DNA of 23,419 bases from Thermoplasmata archaeon (GTDB lineage: Archaea > Thermoplasmatota > Thermoplasmata > Lutacidiplasmatales > UBA184). The position numbers and the translations under genes are program-made. How positions within the stretch are numbered: the first letter of the stretch is position 1; each line of letters begins with the position of its first letter. Shown piece by piece: positions 14,115-21,450 of the stretch. The notes beneath the pieces are model-generated. The model saw only the letters and a program-made list of their open reading frames with translations, searched no databases and was not told the origin of the DNA. The DNA lies in assembly GCA_021828085.1 (NCBI GenBank), contig JAKATE010000013.1, positions 1 to 23,419 of the forward strand, given 5' to 3'.

Positions 14115-14799
14115 GTGGGGTCTCGTCCCGTACCCGGAGGCCCTCGAGCGGATGCGCGAGCTCCGCCGGCGCCGGGCCCGGGGGGAGGTACCGGACACGC
14201 TCATCCTCGTCCGCCACCCCCCCATCCTCACGGTGGGGGTCCAGGGAACCGGGGGCGAGCCTCTCCCCCCCGGTCTACCGGTCTTCACGGTGGAGCGGGG
14301 CGGGCACGCCACCTACCATGACCCGGGGCAGTGGGTGGGGTATCCCATCGTCGACCTGAACCCGCGCGGCCGGGATGTCCGCCGCTTCGTGCACGAGCTG
14401 GAGGAGATGGTCTGCCGCGCCGTCGCCCCGCTGGGCGTGCAGGCTGGACGTCGCCCGGGGGAACGGGGGGTCTGGGTGGGCGGGGCCCGGAAGCTCGCCT
14501 CGGTCGGGGTGGCGGTGGAAGAGTGGGTCACCTCCCACGGTTTTGCCCTCAATGTCTCGACGGACCTGCGGGTCTTCCGCTCCTTCAAGCCGTGCGGGCT
14601 GGAGGGCGACGTGATGACCTCGCTCCGCGAGGAGCTGGGGCGCCCGGTGGACCTCGAGGGTGTACGTCCGTTGCTCCTGGAGGCCTGGAACGAGGTCTTC
14701 GGGGGTCTTCCTCGACCCCCCGGGGCGGCCCCTCTCGCGCCGCCGCGTCGGTCACGGGAGGATTCCGACCCCGTGCGCGCTCCTCTTAGGCCTATCTAG
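14095..14799 (+). CDS. lipB: Lipoyl(octanoyl) transferase LipB
   Basis: A 234-residue octanoyl-ACP:protein transferase that loads octanoate on the E2 lipoyl lysine, the step before sulfur insertion by LipA. The signature ERGGHATYHDPGQWVGYPIV is present, as are GVWVGGARKLASVGVAV with catalytic K133, THGFALNVSTDL, and FKPCGLEG with catalytic C167. The 34-residue spacing between K and C equals that of E. coli LipB (K135, C169). The last 30 residues are a Pro/Arg-rich extension without known role. The gene overlaps the E3 end by 20 bases, so the modifying enzyme is expressed with its substrate complex. No lipA is in the window. The stop shares bases with the stop of the opposing gene. Confidence 0.92.
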   Translation: MPAEVVEWGLVPYPEALERMRELRRRRARGEVPDTLILVRHPPILTVGVQGTGGEPLPPGLPVFTVERGGHATYHDPGQWVGYPIVDLNPRGRDVRRFVHELEEMVCRAVAPLGVQAGRRPGERGVWVGGARKLASVGVAVEEWVTSHGFALNVSTDLRVFRSFKPCGLEGDVMTSLREELGRPVDLEGVRPLLLEAWNEVFGGLPRPPGAAPLAPPRRSREDSDPVRAPLRPI

Positions 14800-15131
14800 A
14801 ACGTGGCTCCGCAATGGGGGCACTTGGCCTCCTCCTCGGCGTAGACCGAGTTGCAGTACCGGCAGCGAAGCAGCACCTTCGAGCCTGAGGGGGCGTAGTT
14901 GTGGATGACGACCGTTTGCGGGCCGTTCGCGGGGGATGGGGGCGTCAGAGGGAAGGGGGCCATCGGCTGCGGGCGGACGTAGACCCGGGGGCGCTCCCTG
15001 AGCCCGATCACCAGCACGATCAGCGCAAGGATGATGACGGGAATGCCCACGACTGCGCCAATCAGGGTGACCGTGAGGCCAATGCCAAGGAGCAGAAGCA
15101 GGGCGCCCAGGATAATCGTGCCGGCGCCCAT
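14796..15131 (-). CDS. Small membrane protein with C-terminal zinc ribbon
   Basis: A 111-residue protein. Residues 4-44 are almost wholly hydrophobic and should form a helical hairpin of two membrane segments (TIILGALLLLLGIGLTVTLI, then AVVGIPVIILALIVLVIGL). A Pro-rich linker leads to a zinc ribbon CX2CX10CX2C at C90, C93, C104 and C107 (LRCRYCNSVYAEEEAKCPHCGATF region). The architecture is common among uncharacterised archaeal proteins and no function can be assigned. It has its own TATA-like box. The stop lies in a CTAG that also holds the lipB stop. Its ribbon has the same spacing as the tail of MscL at 907-1323. Confidence 0.75.
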   Translation of the reverse strand: MGAGTIILGALLLLLGIGLTVTLIGAVVGIPVIILALIVLVIGLRERPRVYVRPQPMAPFPLTPPSPANGPQTVVIHNYAPSGSKVLLRCRYCNSVYAEEEAKCPHCGATF

Positions 15132-15159
15132 CTTAGCCGTACTAGGAGGGCCTACTGGG

Positions 15160-15168
15160 CTATGAATT
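15160..15168 (-). promoter_or_regulatory. Probable TATA box of the membrane zinc-ribbon gene
   Basis: Minus-strand AATTCATAG lies 29-37 bases before the ATG at 15131. It shares the core TTCATA with the mscL promoter at 874-882. Confidence 0.45.
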
Positions 15169-15324
15169 CCCCCCGCCGTGTCCTAGCCTTCCGACAGGGC
15201 AGGGGGGTTCCCGCTGGGAGGCTCGAGAACGGGAGGTCGGGCTGCGGGTGGGCTCGTCTCCGCCGTTCCGGGGGCGCGGAAGGAGGTGGGCCACCCTCGC
15301 TTTCGGGCCAATCCAGCCCAACGA

Positions 15325-15332
15325 TTAAATAC
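15325..15332 (+). promoter_or_regulatory. Probable TATA box of smc-scpA-scpB
   Basis: TTAAATAC is the only AT-rich box in the 292-base divergent region on the plus strand. It predicts a start near 15353-15358 and a leader of about 65-70 bases, longer than for the other genes here. The leader would begin with a 5-bp hairpin (CCGAC at 15356-15360, GTCGG at 15365-15369). GAGGAGG at 15412-15418 then gives a strong ribosome-binding site five bases before the GTG. Confidence 0.5.
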
Positions 15333-15423
15333 GGCGCTCCAAATCTGACGGTGGGCCGACGTTCGTCGGACAAATGCGTATGGTTCCGGCGACGGATGCC
15401 TGACGAGCTCAGAGGAGGCCCTC

Positions 15424-18400
15424 GTGTATCTCAAAGCCCTGAAACTGCGGAACTTCAAGTCCTTCGCCGGAACGACCGAGGTCACTTTCCACCCGGGCTT
15501 CACCGGCGTTGCCGGGCCCAACGGGATGGGCAAGAGCAACGTCGCCGATGCGATCCTCTTCTGCCTGGGTCCCCGGTCCTCCAAGGTCCTCCGGGCAGAG
15601 CGGCTCCCGGAGCTCTTCTTCAACGGTGGGGCCTCGAAGAAGGCCGCCACCGAGTGCGAGGTCTCCCTGCTCTTCGACAACAAGGACCGAAGCTTCCCCA
15701 TTGAGAACGACGACGTGGAGGTCACCCGCTACGTGAAAGCGGCCCCGGGAGACCCGGACGGCTACTATTCCTACTTCTACATCAATCACCGACGTTCCAC
15801 ACAGACGGAGATCGAGTATCTTCTCGCGCACGCACGCCTCTCCGGTGAGGCCTCCAACGTCGTCCAGCAGGGGGATGTCAACCGGATCGTCGCCATGAGC
15901 CCCCTGGAGCGTCGGGGGGAGGTCGAGCGGCTCGCGGGGATCGCCCAGTACGACGAGGAGCTGGCCAAGGCGGCGGAGAAGAACGCCGCCCTCGACGCCA
16001 ACCTTACCCAGATCCAGACCCTCCTGACCGAGGTCAACCGCCACCTGGCCGAGCTCGAGGGGCAGCGCGAGGGGGCGAAGAAGTACCAGGACCTCACCCA
16101 AGGGAAGCGCCGCCTGGAGTCCCAGTTGGCCCGGGTGACCCTCGCCCGAGCCCGGGAGGAGGTCGCCGCGAGCACCCGCCGGCTCGAGGAGCTGCGCGGA
16201 GAGCAGTCCAAGCTCAAGGAGCAGCTTGACTCCGAGACCGCCCGCCAGGGCGAGCTCAACCGCCAGTCCAGCGCCCTCGAGGAGGAGGCCGCCCGGGCCG
16301 GCGGGGAGGAGGCCGCGCGCCTCAAGCAGCAGATCGACGAGCACGGCGTCGAGGTCGGCCGGGCCCAGATGGGGGTGGAGCACCTGGAAGAGGAGATCCT
16401 CACCCTGCGCGACCAGGTCACCGGTCTGGACCGCGAGCTCACCTCCCGGAAGAAGTCCCTGGAGGGGTTCTCCTCCGAGCGCACCGAACTTCAGAAGTCC
16501 CTTTCCGAGGTCGAAGGGAAGCTCGCCCGCGACCAGAAGGTTGTGGAGGAGCTCCACGGACTCGCGGACGCCTCCCAGGGGAAGGCCGCCCAGATCCGCA
16601 AGGGTGTCCTCGAGCAGCAGCGGGCCCAGGCCTCCCTGGAGGAGCGCTGGCGCTCCCAGCTCGAGCTCACCGGCATTGCCCGCTCCGCGGTGGAGACCTC
16701 CAAGCACGATGTGGCGGCGGCCACGGAGGAGGTCTCGGCCCGCGAGCTTGAGGTCAAGGACGTCCAGTTCCGTCTCAAGGAGGCGAAGGGGAGCCAGAAG
16801 GGGAGCGAGCGCTCCTCCCAGGACCTCAACGCCGACCTCCAGAAGTCCCGCGCGCACGAGCGCGAGCTGCGCGCCCGCCAGGAGTCCCTGCAGGCCGAGC
16901 TCATCCAGCTCAACCGCGCCTACGCCAGCCTGGACGCGTCCATCAAGGAGCGTTCCGGGAGCGGAGGGAACGCCTCGCGGCTCGCGGCGGTGGACTTCCT
17001 GCTCCGCCAGCGGGACCTGGGGAAGGTCCCGGGGATCCGCGGCACCGTCGAGGAGCTCACCAGCTACGACTCCCAGTACGCCACGGCCATCCTCGTTGCG
17101 GGAGGGGCGCGCTTCCAGTCGCTGGTGGTGGAGAGCGATCAGGTGGCCGAGAGCTGCATCGAGCTCCTCCGGGCGGAGAAGAAGGGGGTCGTCACCTTCC
17201 TCCCCCTGAACAAGGTCCTCTCCGGCCGCCCGCACGGCAAGAGCCTGCTCGTCCAGAAGGCTCCCGGGTGCAAGGGGTTCGCCCTCGACCTGGTCCGGTT
17301 CGACGAGGCGCTTCGGCCGGCGTTCTGGTACGTCTTCGGCGAGACCCTCGTCTTCGACAACCTCAACTCTGCCCGCGCCCAGATGGGCGGGGTGCGCCTG
17401 GTGACCCTCCAGGGGGACCTCATCGAGGCGAGCGGCGCCATGACCGGCGGGTACCTGGGCTCCCCGGAGCGGGGGCGCGGGGCGAGCCCGCTCCTCGAGC
17501 TCAAGCGCAAGGGGGAGGAGATCCGTGCCCTAAGCCAGGAGGAGAGCACGGTCCGGGCCGAGCTCTCGGCCCTCGAGGAGAAGATCCGGTCCCTCAGCGA
17601 GGACCTGGCCAAGCGTTCCACCCTCGCCCAGAGTCACGGCTCAACGCTGGAGCAGTTGGGGAAGGAACTCGCCCGGGCCGAGGAAGCGCTCGCCAACGCG
17701 CGCGAGAAACTGGCCCAGGCGGAGTCCTCCCTGAAGAAGGCGGAGACCTCCCTGGGAGCGTGCGAGGAGAAGACCCGCTCGCTCGAGTCCGAGCGGGCGA
17801 GGGTCACCTCCCAGCTGGAGAAGCTCAACGCCGACTGGGTGAACGCCCTTCCCCAGAACGCGGCACCCAAGCTCAAGGAGCTCCAGGCCGCCCTCACGGT
17901 GCTCGGCCAGGAGCAGTCCGACCTCAACGGAAAGCTCGGCGCCAACGAGGCCGCCGCGAAGGCGGCCGCGGAGGTGCTCGACGCGAAGACCACCGAGCGC
18001 AAGGAGGCCTCGCATCGTCTCGAGGAGCGCCAGAAGGAGCTCAAGTCCTGCCAGAAGGAGCTCAAGGAGGCCCAGCAGAAGCTCGAGGCGCTGCGCGCGG
18101 TCCTGGACAAGCGCAGCGGGGTCTTCCGCGAGATCGAGGAGAAGCGCCGGAAGGTCCACGAGGAGCTCCAGGCGCTGGCCGCCCGGGTCGGGGGGCTCAC
18201 CGCCAACTGGTCGAGCAAGTCCGACCAGATCCACGAGGCCGAGGTGAAGCTCTCCGTGGCACAGAGCGACCTGGCCGATCTCGAATCGCACGCGGAGGAG
18301 CTCCCCGGGGAGGAGGACCTCTCGCTCGCGAAGCTCACCGTGGACGAGCTCAAACGCCGCATCCGGGAGGCCGAGACGGCCATCGAGGCCCTCGGGCCGG

Positions 18401-19131
18401 TGAACGCTTCGGCGCTGGAGGCCTACGACGCCGAGAAGGCGCGCGCGGAGGAGTTCCTCGCCGAGGTCGAGCGGCTCCGGGCCGAGAAGGACGGGCTCGA
18501 GAAGCTCCAGAAGGAGCTCGAGGAGAAGAAGCGCGGACGCCTCCTCGAGGTCGTCCACGCTGTCGCCGAGGGCTTCACCGAGATCTACCGCGACCTCTCC
18601 GGCGGAGGGGAAGGGGAGATCGCGCTGGAGAACCCCCAGGAGCCCCTCGCGGGCGGCCTGCTCATCCGGGTCCGTCCCCTGGGCAAGAAGGTCCAGCGGC
18701 TCGAGCAGCTCAGCGGAGGGGAGAAGTCCCTCGCCTCCCTCGCGTTCATCTTCTCGCTGCAGCGCTACGACCCCTCGCCGCTCTACGTGCTCGACGAGGT
18801 GGACATGAGCCTCGACGGGATCAACGCCGAGAACATCGGACGGATGTTCCGGCGCAACTCCTCGCGCGCCCAGTTCGTGGTCATCTCGCTACGCAAGGTC
18901 ACGCTCAAGTGGGCCGAGCACCTGATCGGGGTGACCATGCACGGGGACGGGATCTCCCGCGTGGTGGGGATCCGTCTCGACGACATCAAGGACGTCGACG
19001 AGAAGGAGCTCAAGAGCGTGGCCCTCTCCCCCTCGGCCCTCGCGGCCCAGGGTAGGCCCGTGGCGATGGTCGTTCCCGAGGCCTCCGCGCTCGCCGGGCC
19101 GGACGGGGCCTCCCCGGAGGTCCCCCGATGA
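15424..19131 (+). CDS. smc: Chromosome segregation/condensin ATPase SMC
   Basis: A 1235-residue SMC protein, slightly longer than the usual 1150-1190. The N-terminal head begins MYLKALKLRNFKSFAGTTEV; its P-loop is GPNGMGKSN (31-39) with Met35 where SMC proteins normally have Ser. A long coiled coil (about 170-510), the hinge (about 520-680, with RGTVEEL, FLPLNKVL and GAMTGGYLG) and a returning coiled coil (about 690-1050) follow. The C-terminal head has the signature LSGGEKSLASLAF (from 1096), Walker B LYVLDEVD (1120-1127) and VISLRKVTLKWAEHLIGVTM. The GTG start has a strong GAGGAGG site. The stop overlaps the scpA start as ATGA. With ScpA and ScpB it should form the loop-extruding condensin of the chromosome. 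Confidence 0.96.
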   Translation: MYLKALKLRNFKSFAGTTEVTFHPGFTGVAGPNGMGKSNVADAILFCLGPRSSKVLRAERLPELFFNGGASKKAATECEVSLLFDNKDRSFPIENDDVEVTRYVKAAPGDPDGYYSYFYINHRRSTQTEIEYLLAHARLSGEASNVVQQGDVNRIVAMSPLERRGEVERLAGIAQYDEELAKAAEKNAALDANLTQIQTLLTEVNRHLAELEGQREGAKKYQDLTQGKRRLESQLARVTLARAREEVAASTRRLEELRGEQSKLKEQLDSETARQGELNRQSSALEEEAARAGGEEAARLKQQIDEHGVEVGRAQMGVEHLEEEILTLRDQVTGLDRELTSRKKSLEGFSSERTELQKSLSEVEGKLARDQKVVEELHGLADASQGKAAQIRKGVLEQQRAQASLEERWRSQLELTGIARSAVETSKHDVAAATEEVSARELEVKDVQFRLKEAKGSQKGSERSSQDLNADLQKSRAHERELRARQESLQAELIQLNRAYASLDASIKERSGSGGNASRLAAVDFLLRQRDLGKVPGIRGTVEELTSYDSQYATAILVAGGARFQSLVVESDQVAESCIELLRAEKKGVVTFLPLNKVLSGRPHGKSLLVQKAPGCKGFALDLVRFDEALRPAFWYVFGETLVFDNLNSARAQMGGVRLVTLQGDLIEASGAMTGGYLGSPERGRGASPLLELKRKGEEIRALSQEESTVRAELSALEEKIRSLSEDLAKRSTLAQSHGSTLEQLGKELARAEEALANAREKLAQAESSLKKAETSLGACEEKTRSLESERARVTSQLEKLNADWVNALPQNAAPKLKELQAALTVLGQEQSDLNGKLGANEAAAKAAAEVLDAKTTERKEASHRLEERQKELKSCQKELKEAQQKLEALRAVLDKRSGVFREIEEKRRKVHEELQALAARVGGLTANWSSKSDQIHEAEVKLSVAQSDLADLESHAEELPGEEDLSLAKLTVDELKRRIREAETAIEALGPVNASALEAYDAEKARAEEFLAEVERLRAEKDGLEKLQKELEEKKRGRLLEVVHAVAEGFTEIYRDLSGGGEGEIALENPQEPLAGGLLIRVRPLGKKVQRLEQLSGGEKSLASLAFIFSLQRYDPSPLYVLDEVDMSLDGINAENIGRMFRRNSSRAQFVVISLRKVTLKWAEHLIGVTMHGDGISRVVGIRLDDIKDVDEKELKSVALSPSALAAQGRPVAMVVPEASALAGPDGASPEVPR

Positions 19132-20129
19132 CGCTCTCCACCCAGGAGGCGAGCGAGCTCGCCCAGCAGCTCAACGGGCCGGTCTCCCGGGAGGCCGCCG
19201 AGGAGGTCCTCCACTACCTGCTCTGGCAGAAGTCCCAGGTCGACGAGGACCTCAAGGCGACGGACACCGTGGACCACTACCTGGAGCTCGTCCGGGACCT
19301 GAAGGAGGGGGTCCACGTCGTCATCGCCGACCCCTACCAGCGCGCCACGGCCCTCCTCTTCGAGCTCGTCCTCTCCGAGGAGTTCAACCCCTGGTCCATC
19401 GACCTCGTCCGCTTCACGGCGGCCTTCGTGGACCGGGTCCGCTCCACCGGCGCCCTCGACTTCGCCGTGGCGGGTCGGCTGATCCACATGGCCTGGCGGA
19501 TCCTGCTCCTGCAGTCGCAGGAGGTCCTCGCGCACCGCGAGTCCGAGCTGGCCCCGCCGGAAGTGGGGGAGTCGGACGGTCCGGCCGAGCCCCTCGACGA
19601 GGGCTACTTGGGCGAGCTCACCGTCCCCGAGGCGGTCGACGCCACCGAGACCTTCCTGCGCGCGCCCGAGGTGCCGCTCGAGGGGATGGTCCGACACGTG
19701 GAGAACCGCCCCGTGGGGCTGATGGACCTCGCGCTGGCCTTCCAGCAGGCAGAGCAGCAGGCGCGGGCGAACCAGATCTTCCAGGCCGAGCGCGAGCGAC
19801 TGCGGGCCTGGCAGCGGACCGTCCCCGAGGTCCTCGCGCACGGGGACGTCCCCGAGAGCGACCTCGCCTACGTCTGGACCCTCGCCCAGAAGCACGCCCG
19901 GGACGAGGCGTTCCCCTTCAGCGAGCTCTTCGAGCCGGGCATCGGCCGCGAGCGCGTGGTCTCGCTCTTCCTCGCCACGCTCTTCCTGGTGAAGGAGCGC
20001 TCGCTGCTCCTGCAGCAGGAGGCGCTCTACCAGGGGACGTTCTCGCTTGTCCGCCTCGTCGACGAGCGGCACCCGGTCATGGACGAGGAGGCGCCGGCGG
20101 TCCCCCCGCCCGCCCCCGCCCAGGGTTGA
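19128..20129 (+). CDS. scpA: Segregation and condensation protein ScpA (kleisin)
   Basis: A 333-residue kleisin that bridges the SMC heads. Recognition rests on the N-terminal-domain motif YQRATALLFELVLSEEFNPW followed by SIDLVRFTAAFVDRV, the family's 'LL.L....IDI.dI.l..I...Y' block, and on the C-terminal helical region FPFSELFEPGIGRERVVSLF with LATLFLVKERSLLLQQE, which suits the winged-helix that binds the SMC cap. The middle is acidic. An extra segment of about 65 residues precedes the usual start of the family. It overlaps smc by four bases (ATGA) and is followed four bases later by scpB. The position between smc and scpB strongly supports the call. Confidence 0.85.
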   Translation: MTLSTQEASELAQQLNGPVSREAAEEVLHYLLWQKSQVDEDLKATDTVDHYLELVRDLKEGVHVVIADPYQRATALLFELVLSEEFNPWSIDLVRFTAAFVDRVRSTGALDFAVAGRLIHMAWRILLLQSQEVLAHRESELAPPEVGESDGPAEPLDEGYLGELTVPEAVDATETFLRAPEVPLEGMVRHVENRPVGLMDLALAFQQAEQQARANQIFQAERERLRAWQRTVPEVLAHGDVPESDLAYVWTLAQKHARDEAFPFSELFEPGIGRERVVSLFLATLFLVKERSLLLQQEALYQGTFSLVRLVDERHPVMDEEAPAVPPPAPAQG

Positions 20130-20133
20130 ACCC

Positions 20134-20805
20134 ATGGCCGAGCCGAGGAAGCCCGCGGAGGGCCCCCCCGAGGAGCGGCTGCTCCTCCAGGTGGAGGCGC
20201 TCCTCTTCGCCGCCGGCAAACCCGTCACCGTTCACGAGCTGGTCGAGCGGCTGGGTCTCAGCGACCACCGCCCGGTCCAGAAGGCCATCCAGCGGCTCTC
20301 CCACAATTACGGCTCCCGCCGCACGGCGCTCGAGCTGCGCCGGGCGGGCGAGGGCTACTCCATCCAGGTCCGTTCGGAGTACCTCCCCGTGGCCCACCAG
20401 GTGGCTCCCACCGAAATCCCGCTGCGCACGCTCCGCGTCCTCGGGCTGATCGCCTATCACCAGCCCATCCGCCAGAGCCTGCTGGTGAAGATGATCGGGG
20501 ACCAGGCCTACGAGGAGGTCCAGGCCCTCCGGGAGACGGATTTCATCCGCGCTTCCCCCCGGGCCGGGACGCTGTTGCTCACCACGACCCCGCGCTTCGC
20601 CGAACACTTCGGCCTGGAGACGACGGAGAAGACCAAGATCAAGGAGCTCCTGGAGCGCCGGCTCGGGATCGCCCCCGGGGAGGTGCTCCCGGCCACCGAA
20701 CCCACCCCCGAAGGTCCGGACGGGGAGAAGACCGGGGATCCGGGGAACGAAGAAGTGGCGACCGGGGCCCCCAAGGAGGACCCGGTCACCAAGGTCGCGG
20801 GTTGA
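20134..20805 (+). CDS. scpB: Segregation and condensation protein ScpB
   Basis: A 223-residue KITE-type protein of the SMC-ScpAB complex. It has two winged-helix domains: LLLQVEALLFAAGKPVTVHE then LVERLGLSDHRPVQKAIQRL (about 14-55), and IPLRTLRVLGLIAYHQPIRQ with SLLVKMIGDQAYEEVQALRE (about 92-132). The beta-hairpin wing of each is visible (ALELRRAGEGYSIQV; RASPRAGTLLLTTTPRFAEH). The last 50 residues are a charged Pro/Glu/Gly tail. I chose the ATG at 20134, four bases after scpA; longer in-frame sequence upstream overlaps scpA and is Arg/Pro-rich. The stop is one base from the end of the opposing gene. Confidence 0.9.
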   Translation: MAEPRKPAEGPPEERLLLQVEALLFAAGKPVTVHELVERLGLSDHRPVQKAIQRLSHNYGSRRTALELRRAGEGYSIQVRSEYLPVAHQVAPTEIPLRTLRVLGLIAYHQPIRQSLLVKMIGDQAYEEVQALRETDFIRASPRAGTLLLTTTPRFAEHFGLETTEKTKIKELLERRLGIAPGEVLPATEPTPEGPDGEKTGDPGNEEVATGAPKEDPVTKVAG

Positions 20806-20806
20806 G

Positions 20807-21274
20807 CTAAGCGCTGGGTGGGAGGTACTGCGGCGGCGGGGGCGCGGCGGCCATGGCGGCCTGCTCACGCTCCTGTCGGGCGCGGTTCATCCGCATCATC
20901 TGGATGAAGCCAAGGCCGAGGCTCATGAGGATGATCCCGACACCGACGACCACGTAGCCCGCTTCGAGGGACCCGTAGCTCGGGCTCGCGGTCGGGAACT
21001 GTCCGTAGAAGCCGGCGAAGAGGGCCACGCCGATCCCGAAGAGCGCCCCGCCTCCCATGGTCAGCCACATGCCGATGTCGTCGAAGCCGAGCCGGCGGGG
21101 GGGCCGGTACGTCTGGGGGGGATAGCCGGGGTACCCGGAACCCTGGTAAGGGTAACCCTGGCCGTAGTAGCCGCCGGAAGGCGGGGGCGCGGCGGGCTGC
21201 TGCGGGGGGTACGCCGGGGGATAGCTCGGTTGTGCGGGGGGAGGCGGTGCCTGCGGACTGGGTCCTGTCGCCAC
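20807..21274 (-). CDS. Pro/Tyr/Gly-rich two-TM membrane protein, unknown function
   Basis: A 155-residue protein starting with GTG at 21274. Residues 1-60 are a low-complexity tail of Pro, Gln, Tyr and Gly (for example QPSYPPAYPPQQPAAPPP and GYYGQGYPYQGSGYPGYPPQ). Two membrane segments follow at about 68-90 (MWLTMGGGALFGIGVALFAG) and 106-127 (GYVVVGVGIILMSLGLGFIQ). A short basic stretch (RMNRARQERE) and a Pro-rich end complete it. I recognise no family. Tyr/Pro-rich tails of this kind occur on many archaeal and actinobacterial membrane proteins. A clear TATA box lies 23-32 bases before the start. Confidence 0.7.
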   Translation of the reverse strand: MATGPSPQAPPPPAQPSYPPAYPPQQPAAPPPSGGYYGQGYPYQGSGYPGYPPQTYRPPRRLGFDDIGMWLTMGGGALFGIGVALFAGFYGQFPTASPSYGSLEAGYVVVGVGIILMSLGLGFIQMMRMNRARQEREQAAMAAAPPPPQYLPPSA

Positions 21275-21296
21275 GAGGTTTTGATTCTTCGAGGGG

Positions 21297-21306
21297 GATT
21301 ATATTC
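21297..21306 (-). promoter_or_regulatory. TATA box of the Pro/Tyr-rich membrane-protein gene
   Basis: Minus-strand GAATATAATC lies 23-32 bases before the GTG at 21274, in a local AT-rich island. Spacing predicts a leaderless transcript. Confidence 0.6.
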
Positions 21307-21450
21307 GTTGCGCCGAACCCGCGCGAAGGCGCGGCGCCGTCTCGGGTCCTTCCGGTGGGCCGAAGGAGGGTCCTCCCCGAGCGACGGGGCTCGGACGGAA
21401 CCCCTCGGGTCTGCGGGTCGGTCACCCCGGGCGGGGGTCGGGGCGTAAGG

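Noticed and set aside
15409..17235. 608-codon minus-strand ORF opposite smc
   Set aside because: A Leu/Gly-rich antisense shadow of the smc coiled-coil region.
18880..18900. Leu instead of His in the SMC segment VISLRK, as a possible lost H-loop
   Set aside because: As I recall, archaeal SMC proteins such as that of Pyrococcus also have Leu here, so it is not unusual.
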